Origin: Carnegiea gigantea
Lineage: Eukaryota; Streptophyta; Magnoliopsida; Caryophyllales; Cactaceae
Direction of reading: 5' to 3'
Assembly: GCA_029747015.1 (NCBI GenBank)
Contig: JAKOGI010000526.1
Location: forward strand, 62,001-126,000
Length of the DNA: 64,000 bases
Within the stretch, counting starts at the first letter, position 1. Every line of letters begins with the position of its first letter. Position numbers and translations under genes: made by a program. Under the pieces are notes generated by a model. That model was not told where the DNA came from. It was given only the letters and a program-made list of their open reading frames with translations, and did not search any database. This document shows positions 1 to 12,120 of this stretch, one piece after another.

Positions 1-1660
1 TTGTACCAACGTTTGTAGTTGAATGCGTGACTTTATGGTTTATAAATGAGTACGAATAAAATATTTGTTAGCATGGGTGATCAGAGTGTTATGGAATGAC
101 ATGATTTAGTCTACTATATATTATGTGATAAGCTTCATGGTGAAACTGTAGCATTGTGCTTATGTTAACTAATATGCCTACTATCATTGTTGTTATAGGA
201 TGGTGCCATTTGCCATTTTTCCATGCCACTACTTTGTGTACTAGTATTTTGTGATCTTAGATGCTTATATCTATTTAGATATGTGGTTGCCTATGTACTT
301 TATGTGACATGATAATTTGTTAGGTGTATTCATAGTCACGTTGAAGTCTATGTCGCATTACCTGATCATTGAATTGTGAAACATGGTTGTCAATTGGATT
401 GATTAAAGCACATGATTTGGTGTGGCTTTATTGTATTGCATTACGTATCAGTGACATTCTAATACTAATACAAAGGGCCCAGAGTAATGTTTATGAGCAT
501 GTTAATTACTCATATCTTTCCATAACTTAGAGATAATGTGCTCTATATGGAGACTCTAGGGAAAAGCTTTACATTAGGTAAGCCAGTGTGAATAAGCTAT
601 TATGATTACCTTATATGTTGTTATTCGTTTAACTATGCATACTGGCAAGAGATCTTTATTTTGTTGATTGTATCTGTGTGTATAATAGGACACATTAGCC
701 TAGGAGCTCCGACTAAGTACTCTACTAGCTCTCATGTTGCTTACCATGTTGTGTTTCATTACCCATACGAATTGGTAGCCTCCTCAGTGACAACACCAAT
801 CTAAAATAATATATTTTGGGTTGCTAAATTAGTAGTCACCCTATAAATACATTGTTGGATACAGTAACCTAATGCCCATCCAACCTCATCACCTCCCTCA
901 AATGTGGGTATAACAGATGCTTGGAATCATAACCTCCTGTTGAACCATGTTGCCCAGGTTGTTCTTTTCTTAGTAATTGATATTTATAAGCGTTATCCCC
1001 AGTATGTTCATGAATTTATAAATAAAATATTGATTGATGTATTGATTATACTGACTTTGAAGTGCAATGTTGTTACTAACATGTTGTCATTTTGAGATTT
1101 ATTGTTAATGGTATTTGGCTATGTGGCACTGTGGGATGTGATGCACTAGTACTTTATTGTGATATAGAAGTCTTGGTTTATTGACTTGACTCTCAAAATG
1201 ATTCAATTGCTTTATGATTCAAAGTGCACATTACTTAGTCAATTGTCTTGATATGACTTTGGTTGTTTTGTTTTAGTTACCATTTATAAATAGCCTTTAA
1301 ATGCTAATCCATATCGATGTCTATAAGCATAGAGTTATTGATCACTGGTATTACTTTCACATGATGTTAAAAGCTTCCATTTAAAATAAGTTTGAGGTGG
1401 TGGTTGTCCCTGCAAACTTAGCTGCCCCTCTTCTATATGATTTGCCATTGGCATCTTAATAGAGTGAATAGAAGCTTGAAGAAGATTAGCAAAGAAGAAC
1501 TGGATACCAGAAACATCTTTTTCCGATTAAAAGGTATAATTAAGTGTAAAGCAAAGTTTTGAATCCTCTAATTATGTTTGAATGGGATGTACTCTGTGTA
1601 TGTGAACCATATGTCTTATTAAATCCTAGACTTGGGAATTTTGAGGACAAAATTCCTTTA
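1..1660 (+). mobile_element. Internal region (3' part) of a large non-coding LTR element
   Basis: This stretch leads into a purine tract and an LTR at 1671, so it is the 3' portion of an internal domain whose 5' part lies outside the window. I see no gag, protease, RT or integrase motif on either strand; the 63-codon ORF at 904-1095 matches nothing I recognise. The segment at about 1400-1560 resembles, at reduced identity, the 3' end of the internal regions of the three-LTR array (about 36460-36600 and 43280-43440): both have a run ending in GGATACCA, followed by AAAGCAAAGTTTTGAAT or a similar string. I infer a diverged member of the same non-autonomous family. Confidence 0.55.
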
Positions 1661-1670
1661 GGGGGGGAAG
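1661..1670 (+). other. Polypurine tract before LTR
   Basis: GGGGGGGAAG follows TTGAGGACAAAATTCC and directly abuts the TGTGATAAC LTR start. The GAGGACAAATTC-plus-purine motif is the usual plus-strand priming site just upstream of 3' LTRs in plant Ty3/gypsy elements. Confidence 0.75.
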
Positions 1671-4600
1671 TGTGATAACTGTGGCTTTTACTTTGGTTGA
1701 AGCTAATGAATTTGGCTGAACAATTTAATCAACCATACTTTTATTATTTCAGTTAAGTTAGGTTAATGTTTTTGTGCATATGTAAGTGGATAACTTTATT
1801 AAAAAGGAAATTATTATTATTAGCTTTGAAATTTCACGATATATTTTACGAGAATAAATTAATGTTTCGTCGAGTATTAGACCGAGCGGAGTTAGCGTAT
1901 TCAGGTGATTGTTGAATATTAGAAATGCTGGGCCTAAATTTAGGCTATGGCGCATGAATTGGGTTTGCAGTAAACCAAAAAAAAAAAGAAAAAGAAATAA
2001 GACTTCATTTGTTTTTACCGAGCCTAAGCCAGGCATCATTCTACCTATCCCTAAAATCACCATGTGTCATCAAGCTTTCTCCCCCACCGTAGCCAGATGT
2101 CCTTCCCTCTCAAACAAACTCACACATTTATTAATTCAATTCTCTAATTCATGACACCTCTAGGCAATTTTGGTAGTCTTAACTAACACCTTCACTCTCT
2201 GCTCTGCCACACCTCACAACCAAGAATTTCCCTTCTCCTTCTCCATTAATCCAAAGATGCGGACTAGAAAAGGGTGAATGGAGAGGGAGAAAGAGTTTAG
2301 TGGTTTCAGGAGCAGCCACAGCAACAGCACGTTGGAGGGGATAAAGAAGCTAGGCAGTGGCATTTTGGGCTGGGATTAATGACCAACAGCGAAGGGGGGA
2401 GAAAATCGAAACTTGGGCCACCTGAAAATTGCCACACTACCCACTAATCGAGCATCCCACATCTTAGAATCGAGATGGATGATTTTCAATTCCCAAATTA
2501 CTACTAATTTATAAGCTTTTCCAATTTGGTCATGAAAATTACCCGTTGATTTCTGGAATTAGATTGTAGAGAAATTCAGTAACCTTGTAAAGAAGGTATT
2601 TAAAGAGTTCAATAAAAAATATTCGGGTTAACATAGAGATGATTTTGAGGTCACTTTGTGGGTAGTGCTTTAACGAGGGAGCTTGGTATTATGATTGTTG
2701 GATTTAGTTGGGATGAAGTGTTTTTATTGTGCCTGTGTTATGATTCAGTTGATTTAGTATGATCAGATTGTAATAGTTTCATTAATGCCTTATTATTGCT
2801 TAGCCTGCTTGATTATACATTATGTTTGGCAGTAGAACTGAAACGGATGAGGTGGTTCTGTGAATCGGGGCAGTGGCTGCCCTGTTCAATCTCGCCTCCC
2901 TTTTTGTTAAATTATATGTTGCTTGTGTGTGTCATGGGTAGAGTTTCATGTTTAATTATTGTAACCATAGTTGTTTAAGGTTGTCTATGTGTCTAACGAC
3001 CTCTTCTTAAATGATCTGTGAAATATGAATTTTATTCAATTAAAGCATGCTTGAGTCGTCTTAAACATATCCAACTGTTCCTCAAGTGTCTAGCTTAAGG
3101 GTGCCTTGATTTGCTATGTGACCAAAACATTATTTCACTCTTTTTAGTTGGTTCGAGCTAAAAATGCTTCCTTAATTTCTTCCTGTGTTCACTTAAATGA
3201 GACGATGAGTCGGAAAGCAATTTGGATTACAAATAAATGTGTTCGCGATGTGCTCGGAAGCGTGCTTTACTAAAATGAACGGTATATTCTTTTCATGAGT
3301 TGACTTGAGTTTATTAAGACATTTTAGCCTTCTTGAAAACGGAAATGGCATTGTTGTGATATGATGATAATTTTAATGCAAAACATGTTAAAAGTGAGAT
3401 ACATCGGAAACGTTTTGGGTTAAGAGGATAGTGCTACTAAGTTCCTAGGGAGCAGACCCAGAAGTGCGGACCCTGACAAGGGTGGAACACAACTTTAGAG
3501 GTTAGACCAGACAAGGGAGAATCCTAATTTCTCGGGAGTAGACTCAGAAGTAGCAACCCTAGAAGATCCTAACGAGAATAATGCTCACTAGAATAGAGCA
3601 CTAACGTGTGAATCCGATGCCCAAAAAATGCCTTCTTACTCATTGTGAGTTGATAAGTCCTTGTTTGAGGATTATACTAGCATAAATGTTTGGAGATGTG
3701 CATGTGTCCTCCATAAAGGCTTATGTAGAGATTTAAATGACTTCCCTGTGAAGGGGTTTTTTATTTTATAAATGCTTAATGTAGTTTAAGTGAAGGTCCT
3801 TGCCCCCCATGTATTAATTCCATTTTCTTACGAAAAGAATTCTAGTTAGTAATTCTAACTGAACATCTTAATGTTAAGGGCTCATGTGTAAACTGAAAGG
3901 CCTACTATTCTCAATGCCTGTGTTTTAGCATGGGGCAGCTTAGTATTAAGTCCTATACATACATTACGTGATGTTAAGCAAGTGTGATGTAGGGTTGTCA
4001 CTGTTAAGTTACAAGAGTCATAGGTTGGGCAAGTTTAGAGCTCTTATGCATGGAATAGAAGAAGGGAAGGGATGTCAATTGAATTCTGAAGGATATTAAG
4101 GTATTGATGAATGTGGGGGACCTTAAACATTTTCTATGTGATATTGAATATCAAATTGTGTTTCATTGCTACTTAAAGGTATTACGTAAAACTGTTTCAT
4201 TTTCTGGGGGTTGGGAATCACTCACTAATTATGTGGTAGCTCATCCCATCTCTATTCCCCTTTTTCCCTAGGTTCTTAAAAAGGCAGGTAGAAGTCAGCA
4301 TACGTCGAGTCAGAATCTCCTTTTATGATGGGAAAAGTTGTTATATGTATGTATACACATAGATTCACAAGTTGAACAATATAATGTCATGTATTCTTAA
4401 GATCTTGAGTATATATAAGTTAATTACTATAGCTCATGTAATGTATGTTGACTAGAAGTGGCTCTAAAGTCCATATGGGCCAACCATTTAAATAGCCATT
4501 CCTTTAGTACTCCAGATATAAACCCCAGTGCTTTAGATATGTAATCCTTTCAGATGTATCTTTATTTCTTTCTTTTCATAGCCTTATAGCTTATGTACTC

Positions 4601-4804
4601 TGGGCGTGTAACCCGTAGAGTTATGGTCTCAGGTGTGTAGCCATCGAGTTTGTGGAATATATTCCTTATGTTTATGGTTACAGGTACCTAATGTACGGCT
4701 TTAAGTAAGGGTTATGGTTAGTTTTTAGGCAGAACTCTGTCTATTTCACTCCAAAATTTGGTAAATCCCTAACACTCCTAACCCTAGGGTATAGACCTGT
4801 TACA
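1671..4804 (+). mobile_element. 3' LTR (~3.1 kb) of the LARD-like element
   Basis: The repeat begins TGTGATAACTG right after a polypurine tract and ends CCTGTTACA. No primer site follows, so this is a 3' LTR and the sequence beyond it is the insertion target. Several stretches align in order with the ~4-kb LTRs of the 29.7-47.6-kb array: a 'GGGAATCACTCACT...TGGTAGCTCATCC...CCCTAGGTT' block near 4206-4275, a 'GGAGCAGACCCAGAAG...CCCTGACAAGGG' block near 3448-3482, and an 'AGTTTTTAGG...' block before the end. It is clearly diverged from that array, so I treat it as a related subfamily. The 5' partner LTR lies outside the window, so the target duplication cannot be checked. Confidence 0.65.
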
Positions 4805-5930
4805 TAAGTCCACTCAAGGCTCTCCTCAAAACCAGTATTTTACCTTCATCAGCCTCCTCGTAGCCTCTTTTGGATGCTCCCCTTGATCCTCTATCGAGAA
4901 AACCTCTTTTTCCTCCTCATTCTTCTCATTCTTTACTTGTTTAGTCAATTTGAGGCAATGTGGCTAAGACCTTAGCGCACTTGAAACACCTTCTAGTGTT
5001 TATAAGGCAGGGGCTAGGTCTCTTTTATGGGGTTAGGGTTTTCAGTGGAGCTTGGGTCCTTTATGGGGTGGAAGCAGATATTGCCACGGGTTTTGAGGCG
5101 GGAAAGAGCTCCCCTTGTAAAAGGCTAGCTCTTAGGTGTGGGTTTGGAAAAGTCCCTTTTGTAGGGTATGGTTTTTCTTTGTTGTTCAACTTTGTAAGCC
5201 AAGACACAAACCTCATCAAAGGTTGAGTACTACTGCAACTCAAACCTAGGATCTAGTCGTCCTAATTATCTCATAATGGTTTGGTCTTTGTCTTATTGTA
5301 GATCGCATTTGATGATAAGCATTTCAAATTCCCTAGCATACTCCTCTACACTCATGGTATCTTAAGTCCGATTGTGTAATTAGAAATACCTCGAACATAG
5401 GAAGGGGGCAGAAACCGAGACTCAGTCTTGGATTTCATCTTATCGCAAGTTGGGATCTTCTCTTTTCTTTTTCTTACTCTCTGGGCACGCATATTGGTCC
5501 ACCAAAGAGATGCATACTTTCTAAGCTTGAGAGCGGAGAGTCTTACCTTCTTTTCCTCTGGAATCTCTGTCAAATAAAAAACCTATTCAACTATATGTAG
5601 CTATTATAGGAAATCAACCGGTTCTAGTTATCCTTAAGACTCCAGAACCTCAAATCGGAAGTCATTTAGGTTAGGTTGATACCTTCTTCTTCTCTTTGAT
5701 CTCCGCCAGGCCTCCTCCTCACTAGAAGAAACCAATGGATGGCTATATCTCTCTTTCTTCTTCTTAGCATAAGCGGGTGAACTAGAAGAGCCAATAAGAG
5801 CTTTTCTCTTCTGTTTCATTACGTCACCAAGTTGGTAGCTCAAATATGCATTATGGTTCTTGAGTTCTTCATTATTGGTCATCACAGCCTCATATTTCTT
5901 CATAAGAGCTTCAATCTTCTATTCCAAAGT
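4805..5930 (-). pseudogene. Decayed Ty3/gypsy gag (minus strand)
   Basis: Minus-strand translation gives a recognisable plant gypsy Gag in pieces. An N-terminal helical part with MTNNEELKNHNAYLSYQLG lies at about 5903-5634, with a basic serine-rich linker (SSSEEEAWRRSKRRRR). A capsid-type core containing LRKYASLWWTNMRAQR and KMKSK...RFLPPSYV lies at 5573-5352. Further on is a ruined zinc knuckle: CFKC remains at about 4998-5009 but the downstream His and Cys are lost. Stops and frameshifts separate the pieces. The LTR element ending at 4804 interrupts the reading region downstream of the knuckle. The core matches the plus-strand gag relic at 20.2-20.7 kb (LRKYASAW, KMKSKLMNRFLPPSYL), so both come from one lineage. 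Confidence 0.75.
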
Positions 5931-6040
5931 CTTGCTAGCACTTATAACTAAAGTTTAGATCAAACCAGAGGCAATGTGTTTGGCTTGTGCTTGGGGCAGG
6001 GGAATACGTTGGAGCATAGGTTCAAGGCTAGGGAAAAACT

Positions 6041-6054
6041 CGACTCTGATACCA
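6041..6054 (-). other. Primer binding site (initiator Met tRNA)
   Basis: The minus strand reads TGGTATCAGAGTCG, 11 of 12 matches to the usual TGGTATCAGAGC, between an LTR end and the gag relic. This fixes the orientation and the LTR edge at 6059. Confidence 0.75.
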
Positions 6055-6058
6055 AATA

Positions 6059-7325
6059 TGATGTACTCAGGCATTGATTAAGTCACTTATCAAATGAATG
6101 CAAGTTAAGCCTAAACTAAATACAAGTTGTAAATAGATTCTAATGGAACCTATGAATGAACTCAGAAGATAGATGAGAACTAATCTCAATCTTGGCTGCA
6201 AAACTCACCACCAAGAATGGGATTAGGACCCTTAATCCTTTATTGGATATTAAAACAGCACCAAAGGATAGATTAAGACTCACTAGATCCCATCTTACTC
6301 GTCCTAAGCAAGGATAAGCTAGTTAAAGTTTTTACGGTTTAAGGAGCTAAGCACTACATTGGTTCAAAGGTCTAATCTGATTTCATTGAATAAGCAAGCA
6401 GGGATAAATACAAGTTTCTTCTGTGCTACTTAGTTGTCTAAGCGGTTTCCTTAATCATTAGGAAACCTTTAATCTGGCTTAATCTAACTAGATTAAAAAA
6501 GTGTGCCTAAACTAAGCTAGTGGCATTCAATGAGTCTAGCTAATAAGGATGCTTAAGAGATAAACTCAAGCTTGATCATGGCCACTAGCTCTTAAGTGAT
6601 TCACTTACACATAGGAGTGAGAAAAAGGGCTGCTAAATTAAGTTGCTTTGCAACTGCCTAATTAAAATGCAAGGAGATTAAAATCTCCCCTCCTAATTGC
6701 TTGTTTGTCTTCTAAAGCTGCAAGTTTAGCAATGATAGTGTTACTTGCTCCTTAAGATAACAAGTAGGCAAGAAGATAGGCCTCTAAGGGTTCTCTTAGA
6801 AGGCAAAAGGCATTGTAGAATTGAATTCAAGTAACACCCGAGTTGGCGTCAAAAAAAGAGCAATGTGGATGCCTGCCATCCACTCAATTTTGGGTTGATT
6901 TCAAAGCATGGATGATTCCATTAGGATGTTTTTAATCACCCTAAGTGAAGAAATCAGGCCTAAATTAGGTTTAGAGAAGGAATCCAAGTAGAAATGCAAA
7001 TTGGGATAGTTTAGAGCCTAATCTGCAATGATTGACTAGTGAAGGCAGAATCTCCAAGAACCACATTACTTAACCTGAATTGCTCTTCATGCCTTGATCA
7101 TTGAGGATGTTAGTTAAATCCTAACCATAAAGAATGGATCTAAACCCCTTGGAGGTTTACCGAATCAAATGAACAAAATTGAGCTTTGGCATTTATTCAA
7201 ACCCGATTATGCCTAGACTTTGCCTACGTAAAGTTTCAATCATTCCTTGGATATTGGTGTTTGTACTTAAACTTCCTTGATTGTTTTGAGGGCCCAAATC
7301 ATTCTTCCTGCATGGACCTCCATCA
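6059..7325 (-). mobile_element. 5' LTR of the minus-strand gag relic
   Basis: On the plus strand the repeat runs from TGATGTACTC, four bases beyond the primer site, to a candidate end at CCTCCATCA. Past it the minus strand shows a purine run (AAGGGAGGG) a short distance away, compatible with a polypurine tract. The ends share TGATG/CATCA with other LTRs of this window (10571, 15242, 47908). Parts resemble the 15242-16470 LTR, for example AGGAAACCTTTAATC and AAACTCAAGCTTGA. The primer-side end is well supported. The far end is a guess from TG...CA and the purine run, since no second copy is present for comparison. Confidence 0.5.
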
Positions 7326-9900
7326 TTTATGGCTAACCCTCCCTTGTCCATGATTCTCTTTATTGTTGTCCCTCCCTTATTCTTTTAAGGGTTGCAGTTT
7401 TTTCACTTAAGGAAAACAAAATAACCATCTCTAGTTTACTAGAGTTAAGGTTCAAGAAAAAAAAAAAAAAAGAAGAAAATTAGCTCATCTCTTTGAGTTG
7501 TGGTCTTGAGTGAAAAGATTCAACCCTCTCTAATTTATTTAGAGTTGTAGTTTTAAGGGCTTATTTTGTGAGTTTTAACATTCTAAATATTTGATTATGC
7601 TCGCTTGTGATGCATTTAACTGACGAACATTGAAGTTAGGATTGGGGTCGGGGATTCCCCACACATCGAAGTGGTATCAGACCGCAACCTGGAGGTATTA
7701 TGGGTGGTTTTCTTTTCTTCTTTACATCATAACCATGTTACACTTCCTTAGCCACAAAGAACCTATAGCTAAACATAAGACTAATTATAAAGGAACCCTT
7801 ATCTCTACATAATGCTTTGAATAGAATTTCATTTGTTTGCCTAAATTAAATCCTAAACTCATCTCTCTAGCCACAAATGTGACATTTTTCAAAGGAGAGT
7901 TAAAGCCAACTCTTTTACTTGTAATGGGTTTATCTACATGAAGCTTGTCTTGAGGAGAAAGGGTTTTTAAGATGAAGAGAGTTTTAAGGTAGAGATCCTT
8001 AAACTCAATCTGTATGCCTACTCCTGTATGCACGCCTTGTTGATGAAAGAGCCACAGGGGGTAGATCTGAAATCAAAACTTGGGGCAAACTAAAAAGGCA
8101 CACGAATAAGAAGGTCCTTCCTAAAGGTTATACACACTACCCTAAACTTGAAAAAAGGGGTATTGTGGAGATTTTGACAAATTTAGAACCAAAAGAAGCC
8201 CTAGAAGAAGTGATACGTGAACCTGATGAAGAAGATTTCCTTAGTTTTTGAGCTTAAGGAAGTGGTAAACGAGAACGAAGAAGAGCTCATCAAAGATGAC
8301 TTGAGCCATAAGTTTGAGCTGAAAGATGTTGCCTTCTTTGAAACACAATAGATTGAAGAAAGCACACTCAACCCCACAAAGTTATTTCTTCAAAGTAACC
8401 CATAAAAGCCTAACTTCGTGCATGATAGGAGGGTACAACAATTTGATTTGAGCTATTGTCAGTACATTATGTTTTTTAACAAACTTATGGGATCTTGTGT
8501 TTCTTTCCTATCTTGTTCAAATGGACCAACCCCAAAGTGCTTTTGCAATTGTCACACATTTAACAAAGGTGGGCTACATAACACCATAGAATGATTACAA
8601 CCTGATTGCTCCATCATTTGCTCATACATATCATTTAAGCTTAGGGGTTTACTCTATGTGTGCAATAAGAAAGTTAAGAATGAACCATCAGGATCTAAGA
8701 ACAAATCCTTTCTGAGAGGGAGAGTTGGAGTTTGATGCATTGCATCTAGGCTCCAACCATGATCAGCTTAATGATGGTACTTACGATCTTGCTTGCTTAT
8801 TCGCTTGATCTATCTCAAGATTGAACTTAGTAACCACAAATTTTGATTAATCATCGAGACCTCAAGTAGCTCAAACCTTTTGAGTACTTTAGTTCCAAGG
8901 TCATTTACCAAGTTCAAGGCATAGATTAAAGTTGAGCCCAATTTTGTCTACACTGCCAGAATTTTATAGGTCTTACTTAACTCATGTTATTGAGTTAAAG
9001 AGCTGGATTTTGGATCCAAGAGAAATTATATGAAATCTTAATATGCATAATTTATGTATATGTAATTTCTATTGGGCTAAATGTCGTGCAAGTGGTTCAT
9101 CCAGATCAAAATATTTTGATGCACAATTTGATCCAATTTTACCTAGTTTTAGGTTTTGAGTTGGTTCACCACCTTAAGCCTAATTTAGGGAAAATATTTT
9201 TGTTTGACATGTTATTAATATCCTAAGGTATCATACATTGTAAGAAAATTCAAGCTAGATATGGTTCTCAATGGCGATCCATTTTGCCAAAGTCAACCTA
9301 TATGGGATAGGCACTACTCTACCCAGTTCTGAAGATTAGGTTGGTTTACCCGCAAGACCTTATTTAGAGCCAATATTTTCAATTGGGATGTTATTGAACA
9401 TCCTAGGGTATCCTGAAATTCGGATAAATTAGGGCCAGATCAAGTTCATCAAGGTTCAGCTAGTGTAAGTTAAGCTCTGCAGGATTTGTTCTATTTTGTC
9501 CGGTTTTGGAAACTGACTTGGTTCTCTTGCCAAAACCTAATTTAGGGATGTTTTTCTTATTCGGTGTGTCTGTTAACATCTAACGGTTCCCCCCATTTAG
9601 AAACATTTGGTCTAAATGTATCCAACCTTATGAGAGAGATGTGAAAATGTCCAAGAGCAAAACCATGTGAAGAAGCCAATGTTTGGTAAAGCAAATGGCA
9701 ACTCTACCACATCAGCAACCAAAAATGCACCATGGTCACCCCCTTTCCTGCTTTCTTCATTGATCTTTTTGTCTTGATTTTAAGCTTAGCAACCTGATGA
9801 TGTAATTCAACATTTCTAATCTTAAGCTGCTTAAATGTTGTGATTCTTTTGATTCCAAGGCTGCTTACTATGTTTAAAAAGTAGGATCAGGTCCCTTAAT
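7326..9900. other. Unassigned retroelement-like DNA without a recognisable gene
   Basis: About 2.6 kb with no ORF that I can assign. A primer-site-like TGGTATCAGACC occurs on the plus strand at 7672-7683 after a CCCCACACA that could be an LTR end. Plus-strand sequence around 8200-8345 reads as a broken acidic stretch (repeated Glu/Asp codons, several stops), but no family is evident. The small ORFs at 7630 and 7785 look like chance. At 9100-9600 there are degenerate repeats, listed separately. The left limit of the neighbouring minus-strand pol relic is also uncertain here (9.7-9.95 kb). Confidence 0.4.
9110..9600. repeat. Degenerate ~180-bp tandem repeats, about three units
   Basis: Three blocks share an ordered set of words: a CCTAGTTTTAGG / CCCAGTTCTGAAG / CCGGTTTTGGAA start, then TTGGTT plus CACC or similar, then AAGCCTAATTTAGGG / AAGACCTTATTTAGAG / AAACCTAATTTAGGG. 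An ATGTTATT-type word and CCTAAGGTATC / CCTAGGGTATC follow. Spacing is about 180 bp. Identity is low, so unit borders are approximate. Confidence 0.45.
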
Positions 9901-10565
9901 CTTTATTACCTAAACCAGCTCCCAGCCTTGAACTCTGGTTGATTATAGTGCTTATTTGCTCTTACTTTGTAAGCTGCATTGGCCTTCCCAATGTGCCCTC
10001 TAATCTATTCATGCAACCTCTTCATCTCCTTAGCCCTTGCTTCAGCATCATAGCTAACCCGTGACTCACTTCGAGCAGGCAGTAAGACAATGGGAGTGAG
10101 GGGATTAACTACATACACACATTCAAATAGTTAGTGCATAGTAGCATAAGAGGGAGCCCTATCGTAAGCAAACTCATCACAGGGTAGCTTCAAATTCCAA
10201 TCCTTTAAACTTTTACTAACCAAGCTCCTAACTAAAGCAGTAAGAGTCAGACTAGTTAGCTCTGTTTGACCATCAGTTTGTGAGTGATAGGCCATACTAA
10301 AGGAGAGTTTAATACTAAGAAGCTTCTATAAACTACTCTGGAAATAAGACAGCAGCTTTAAATCCCTATCAGGAACAATGATCTTAGGCACACCATATAG
10401 CTAAATAACCTCCCTGAAATTAAGTTCAGCAATATGTGACGCATCATTAGCTTTGTGGTATGGAATGAAGTGATCCATTTTGAAAAACCTATCCATAACT
10501 ACCATGATTGCATCCTTCATGCTTTGTGTGCTAGGAAAGGTCCATAATAAAATTTGTACTTATAT

Positions 10566-10570
10566 CATCC
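10566..10570. repeat. Target-site duplication CATCC (left copy)
   Basis: CATCC directly precedes the solo LTR and is repeated at 11651-11655, the 5-bp duplication typical of gypsy integrase. Confidence 0.8.
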
Positions 10571-11650
10571 TGATGTATCTCACCTTGCACTTGCCAAGAG
10601 AGTAGATGTAAGGGAGATTGGGGAGTAAGGATGGAAAGAAGAATAAGAGGATAATGCAAGTGCCTTCAAGAGATAATCCGAGGGAGCCACTCTTGTTGAA
10701 CACTAGGGCAATCCCCTTAGATCAATTAGGATACAGAATCACCACCTAATTAAGATAAAGAGACCTAGGACACCACTTAAGTTGCCACACTTAAGATATA
10801 GAACTAGGATTTAGAGAGACAAAGCTCAAGTTTGTATTTTAATTTAGCAAAAGTCCCTTGCAAATGGAAAAGAGGAGGTATTTATAACCCTTCGCCTCTT
10901 GCACTCAGCCAAGGAGCCAATTACAAGCTGAATTGGGACTAAATGACTTGGCCTAAGCTAGCTTACAAGTACAAGTTGATAAAAGTAAAGATTTACCCTA
11001 ACCTTAACACCTCATTAGCCTAATAATCTCTAAATTGAGGTGTCAAGCTTACAAACAATCTTAGTACATTAGGTTAGGACCTTAAACTTGTAAGTTGCAC
11101 AAGTGGGCCACCAAAAACAAGGTGGGTAGCAGGCCACACCTAATAACCAAGTAAAAGGCATTTCTTCCATACTTTGGCTGGATAAAAGCAACACAAGATG
11201 GTCCCTTAGCTCAACTTTAGGGCCATGATATGATAAATATTTAGATGCCTTTTCATGCCCTAAAGTTTGACAAAAGTTAGAGTAAGGTAAGTCAACCAAA
11301 CAGGCCCTTCAGTCGGACTGTGCTGGATTGCGCCCTGCAGTGCATATCTTCGGTTTTTGGCTTGGTTGGTTGACCAAGTGAACTCCAAATGCTTTGGAAA
11401 AGGTCTTGTTGGAAAGCTAAGACTTTAAGCTTTAAGGGGGTGGTGCGTACAGGAAATTTCCCCTTCTAGATTTTGCTCCAACAGTGAGACAAAACTGGGC
11501 TATTTCCTGGGTGAACTAGACTGCCCATTATCTTCCTTGTTCAAGTAGTTTCTGACTATGGCATTAGCCTCCCTAACCTTCTTGGACTCCATAATATGGG
11601 TTACACCATTGGGAAGGGTTACCAAAGGTTTGCTTGGATGGTCCCCATCA
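10571..11650 (-). mobile_element. Solo LTR inserted in the copy-2 integrase
   Basis: A 1080-bp segment runs from TGATGTATCT to TCCCCATCA on the plus strand and is flanked by identical 5-bp CATCC at 10566-10570 and 11651-11655. It interrupts an integrase relic exactly where copy 1 (near 17306) is continuous, so the empty site is visible in the same window. No internal region is present, so this is a solo LTR left by LTR-LTR recombination. Its middle resembles the LTRs of the six-LTR array: ...CACCACCTAATTAAGATA, then CACTTAAG...CCACACTTAAGATATAGAAC. A TATAAATA box on the minus strand (10879-10886) indicates minus-strand orientation. Confidence 0.85.
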
Positions 11651-12120
11651 CATCCCAACGCCTCAATGGTACGGGAAAACCTTGGTGGAATTGGCTTTTG
11701 GTTTATCGCAAATAAAACAAGCTATAACCACCTTACACACGGCTCCTCCCCCTTTAGTCTAGTAGAAATTCTCCTTGAGCATGTCAATGGTCTTCTTTAG
11801 ATTAAAGTGACCAGCTAGGACACCCCCATGAGCTTCCCAGGTCAGTATCTCTCTTTAAGAGCTCCTTGGGATACAAAGCTTATTACTCTTGAATAAGTAG
11901 CCTTCCTAGATGGTGTTAGGGTTGTTCTTTGGAATCTTTTCTAGGACTATCTTGAAATCTGGATCCCCTTTATAAAGTTCCTGGATAGAATCAAATCCAA
12001 GGACTTTAGTATCCAAAATAGAAAGCAATGCATATCTTCTTGAAAGTGCATCCTCCTCCACATTCTCCCTCTTACTATTGTGCTTGTAAGTACAGTTGAA
12101 TAATTGTAAGAACTCCACCT

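Larger units (their letters stand above)
9900..12120 (-). pseudogene. Gypsy copy 2: integrase and RH-INT linker relic, split by a solo LTR
   Basis: The minus-strand segment aligns with the better-preserved copy at 16.75-17.75 kb. Shared plus-strand words include TGCTTATTTGCTCT, GTAAGCTGCATTGGCC and AATGGTCTTCTTTAGAT. ORF 12118-11906 carries the [13 protein letters not shown] motif that marks the end of RNase H and start of the linker. Integrase core remnants follow below 11900 and resume below 10570. The reading region is cut by the LTR at 10571-11650: the sequence on its left matches copy 1 up to about 17305, and the match resumes at 11651. Many stops and indels mean it is non-functional. 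Confidence 0.75.

Noticed and set aside
7672..7683. Primer site TGGTATCAGACC marking another plus-strand element
   Set aside because: It has two end mismatches, no LTR copy, purine tract or gag nearby, so I mention it only as a weak candidate.
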